From Acidobacteriota bacterium (GTDB lineage: Bacteria; Acidobacteriota; Blastocatellia; Pyrinomonadales; Pyrinomonadaceae): a stretch of DNA of 7,993 nucleotides. The position numbers and the translations under genes were made by a program. The first letter of the stretch is position 1. Each line of letters begins with the position of its first letter. This document shows, piece by piece, positions 6,928 through 7,993 of the stretch. Under the pieces are notes generated by a model. It worked only from the letters and a program-made list of their open reading frames with translations, was not told the origin of the DNA and did not search any database. The DNA lies in assembly GCA_029777145.1 (NCBI GenBank), contig JAKOSS010000168.1, positions 1 to 7,993 of the forward strand. Direction: 5' to 3'.

Positions 6928-6932
6928 CCCGG
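6905..6932. terminator. Weak inverted repeat at the convergent gene ends, possible two-way terminator
   Basis: CCGGGTT (6905-6911) and AACCCGG (6926-6932) form a perfect 7-bp stem with a 14-base loop across the end of the PilX-like gene. A competing smaller hairpin, AACCCG / CGGTTT with loop GATCA, reaches into the end of the lipoprotein gene. Neither is followed by a real T-run, so it may be a poor or merely chance terminator; it is listed because the two genes converge with only six bases between their stops. Confidence 0.3.
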
Positions 6933-6933
6933 A

Positions 6934-7707
6934 TCACGGTTTGAGCGGGCGCAATCGGACGTTGCTGAACTCGGCTGCGATCCGATCGCCCGTATTCGTT
7001 CCCATCAGCCCGACGGTTACGGTCTCGGGATACGTATTCGAAACCTTTCCGACCTCGACCCAGTTCTCCTTTCCGGCTTCGCGCCAGAACGCGGTCACGA
7101 TCTTTCCTTCGCGTCGAAGTCTTAATTCGACCACCGCAGCGGACGTCGGAAACGTCTCGGGCGTCGCGATCCCGTCGTAATTCTCGTCTTCGGCACGATC
7201 GAAGCGGATCCCGTTCTCGCCGCCGCCGACGCCGCCGAACCCACGCTCCAGCCGGAGATAATTGTTGTCGTTGCGGAAGATGAGCAGTCCCGCGCCCTGA
7301 TAATCGGACTTCGGCGAGAATTTGAGCCGGGTTTCGATCTCAAAGTCGCCGGAGACGTTCTTGACCAGCCGCGGCGCCGTCCGGTTCTCGCCGTAAAGAT
7401 CCTTTCCGGTCGGAATCGTCAGTCTGAAAGCGCCGCCGATCCACTCGAATCCGGAAGGTGCCTCTGTTCCCGGATCGAGTTTCTGCCAGCCTTCCGGCAA
7501 ACCCTTGGAAAAATCGACCTCGGTCAGGCTCTCGACCCGTTCACCGGTCTTGACGCCGGGAACAGTCGGACTGACGCTCGGCGACGTCCCGGCAACCGGC
7601 GCTCGTGACGGCGACTGGACGGCGTTCCCCGTATTCGCCGCCGGCCCGTTGGAGCATGAAATCGTCAGCAGACAAATTACCGCAATAAGAGCAGAGTATT
7701 TGAACAT
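6934..7707 (-). CDS. Lipoprotein with DUF1349 / concanavalin-like domain
   Basis: A 257-residue protein. It opens with a lipoprotein signal: MFKYS, a hydrophobic run, then LLTISC with the lipid-bearing Cys at 18 (Thr at -3 is less usual than Leu but allowed). A Ser/Pro/Thr-rich linker fills about 19-55. Residues about 62-257 look like a DUF1349-type jelly-roll domain: VDFSKGLPEGWQKLDPG, then GDFEIETRLKF (120-130), YQGAGLLIFRNDNNYLRLER (136-155), a Gly-rich turn, VELRLRREGKIVTAFWRE, and WVEVGKV...TVGLMGTNTG close to the end. Such domains bind or act on sugars in some relatives, but no substrate can be read here. The loop DENYDGIATPET (174-185) has acidic residues spaced like a calcium loop. 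It should sit in a membrane facing the periplasm or outside. The start at 7707 follows GAGGA and lies 10 bases after the stop of the CYTH gene upstream, so the two are probably one transcript. An upstream in-frame start at 7764 would overlap that gene and break the signal peptide. Confidence 0.8.
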   Translation of the reverse strand: MFKYSALIAVICLLTISCSNGPAANTGNAVQSPSRAPVAGTSPSVSPTVPGVKTGERVESLTEVDFSKGLPEGWQKLDPGTEAPSGFEWIGGAFRLTIPTGKDLYGENRTAPRLVKNVSGDFEIETRLKFSPKSDYQGAGLLIFRNDNNYLRLERGFGGVGGGENGIRFDRAEDENYDGIATPETFPTSAAVVELRLRREGKIVTAFWREAGKENWVEVGKVSNTYPETVTVGLMGTNTGDRIAAEFSNVRLRPLKP

Positions 7708-7710
7708 AGT

Positions 7711-7715
7711 TCCTC
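7711..7715 (-). promoter_or_regulatory. Ribosome binding site of the lipoprotein gene
   Basis: GAGGA, three bases before the ATG at 7707, in the 10-base gap after the CYTH gene. The spacing is a little short, but it picks the start that gives a clean lipoprotein signal. Confidence 0.6.
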
Positions 7716-7717
7716 GA

Positions 7718-7993
7718 TCAGTCTTCAAAACGCGCCTCGACGCGACCATCGACGCGCTTTCCAAGATTGGCGGTGAGCGCCGGATAAGTCTCGTGGACGA
7801 CCTCGAGTTCCTCAGCTTCGAGAAGCATTTCGGCTTCTCCGATCGCCGTCAGCGAACCTTCGATCTCCATGAACGATCCGAACGGAAGTTCGTCCAGGAC
7901 AACTTCAACTGAGCGGAATTTCCACGTCCGGCGGCGTTTTTCGTAAACGAGACGCGACTCGAATCCGAGATGCGCGACGATCTGTTCGATCTC
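7718..7993 (-). CDS. CYTH-domain protein (class IV adenylate cyclase / triphosphatase-like), C-terminal part
   Basis: The last 91 residues of a gene that enters from the right edge. Readable motifs are EIEQIVAHLGF, LVYEKRRRTWKF, VEVVLDELPFGSFMEIEGS and a helix EAEMLLEAEELEV, followed by TYPALTANLGKR before the end. The YEKRRRTW, LDELPFG and MEIEG strands match the second half of CYTH domains (class IV adenylate cyclase CyaB, thiamine-triphosphatase group), which bind a triphosphate and metal inside a beta-barrel. The acidic residues of LDEL and EIE would be metal ligands. The N-terminal ExExK signature lies outside the window. The enzyme therefore could make cAMP from ATP or cleave an inorganic or organic triphosphate; this cannot be decided from the visible part. 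It lies just upstream of, and is probably co-transcribed with, the lipoprotein gene. Confidence 0.78.
   Translation of the reverse strand, partial: EIEQIVAHLGFESRLVYEKRRRTWKFRSVEVVLDELPFGSFMEIEGSLTAIGEAEMLLEAEELEVVHETYPALTANLGKRVDGRVEARFED

Noticed and set aside
7505..7912. 135-codon plus-strand open frame across the lipoprotein start and CYTH gene
   Set aside because: No motif; it runs antisense to two well-supported minus-strand genes.

Overview
This window is a GC-rich, tightly packed bacterial segment. It holds seven protein-coding genes, two of them cut by the window edges. There are no RNA genes, insertion sequences or CRISPR arrays that I can see. The gene content suggests a Gram-negative-type cell with type IV pilus-like machinery. 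My best guess is an Acidobacteriota (Blastocatellia-like) genome, but that rests on impression and not on a marker gene.

Left part, minus strand (1-1513): an FhaA-like protein, with an N-terminal DUF3662-type domain and a C-terminal FHA domain, overlaps by ATGA the start of a membrane protein. That membrane protein runs off the left edge and looks like the N-terminus of a class B penicillin-binding protein. The pairing recalls the actinobacterial fhaA / rodA / pbpA cell-wall cluster and suggests phosphorylation-responsive control of peptidoglycan synthesis.

Middle part, plus strand (1762-6927): after a 248-bp divergent intergenic region with several short inverted repeats comes a four-gene minor-pilin operon in the classical order: GspH/FimT-like, PilV-like, PilW-like, PilX-like. 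Each start is fixed by a good Shine-Dalgarno sequence, and three of the four have a textbook class III (prepilin) signal. The PilX-like protein is very large, about 930 residues against roughly 200 in Pseudomonas. It carries EF-hand-like acidic loops and a long exported region. No pilY1 or major pilin gene follows. The four products probably form a priming or tip complex of a type IV pilus or related secretion pseudopilus, with the large PilX-like protein perhaps acting as the tip or adhesin part.

Right part, minus strand (6934-7993): the operon meets, tail to tail with a 6-bp gap, a small two-gene unit. This consists of a CYTH-domain protein (class IV adenylate cyclase / triphosphatase-like, N-terminus outside the window) followed by a lipoprotein with a DUF1349 / concanavalin-like domain. 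A weak inverted repeat sits at the convergent junction.

The most interesting part is the minor-pilin operon: the oversized PilX with putative calcium loops, a DGxxGTxDD motif shared by the PilV- and PilW-like proteins, an Asp instead of Glu at prepilin position +5 in the PilV-like protein, and closely spaced cysteine pairs in three of the four pilins.
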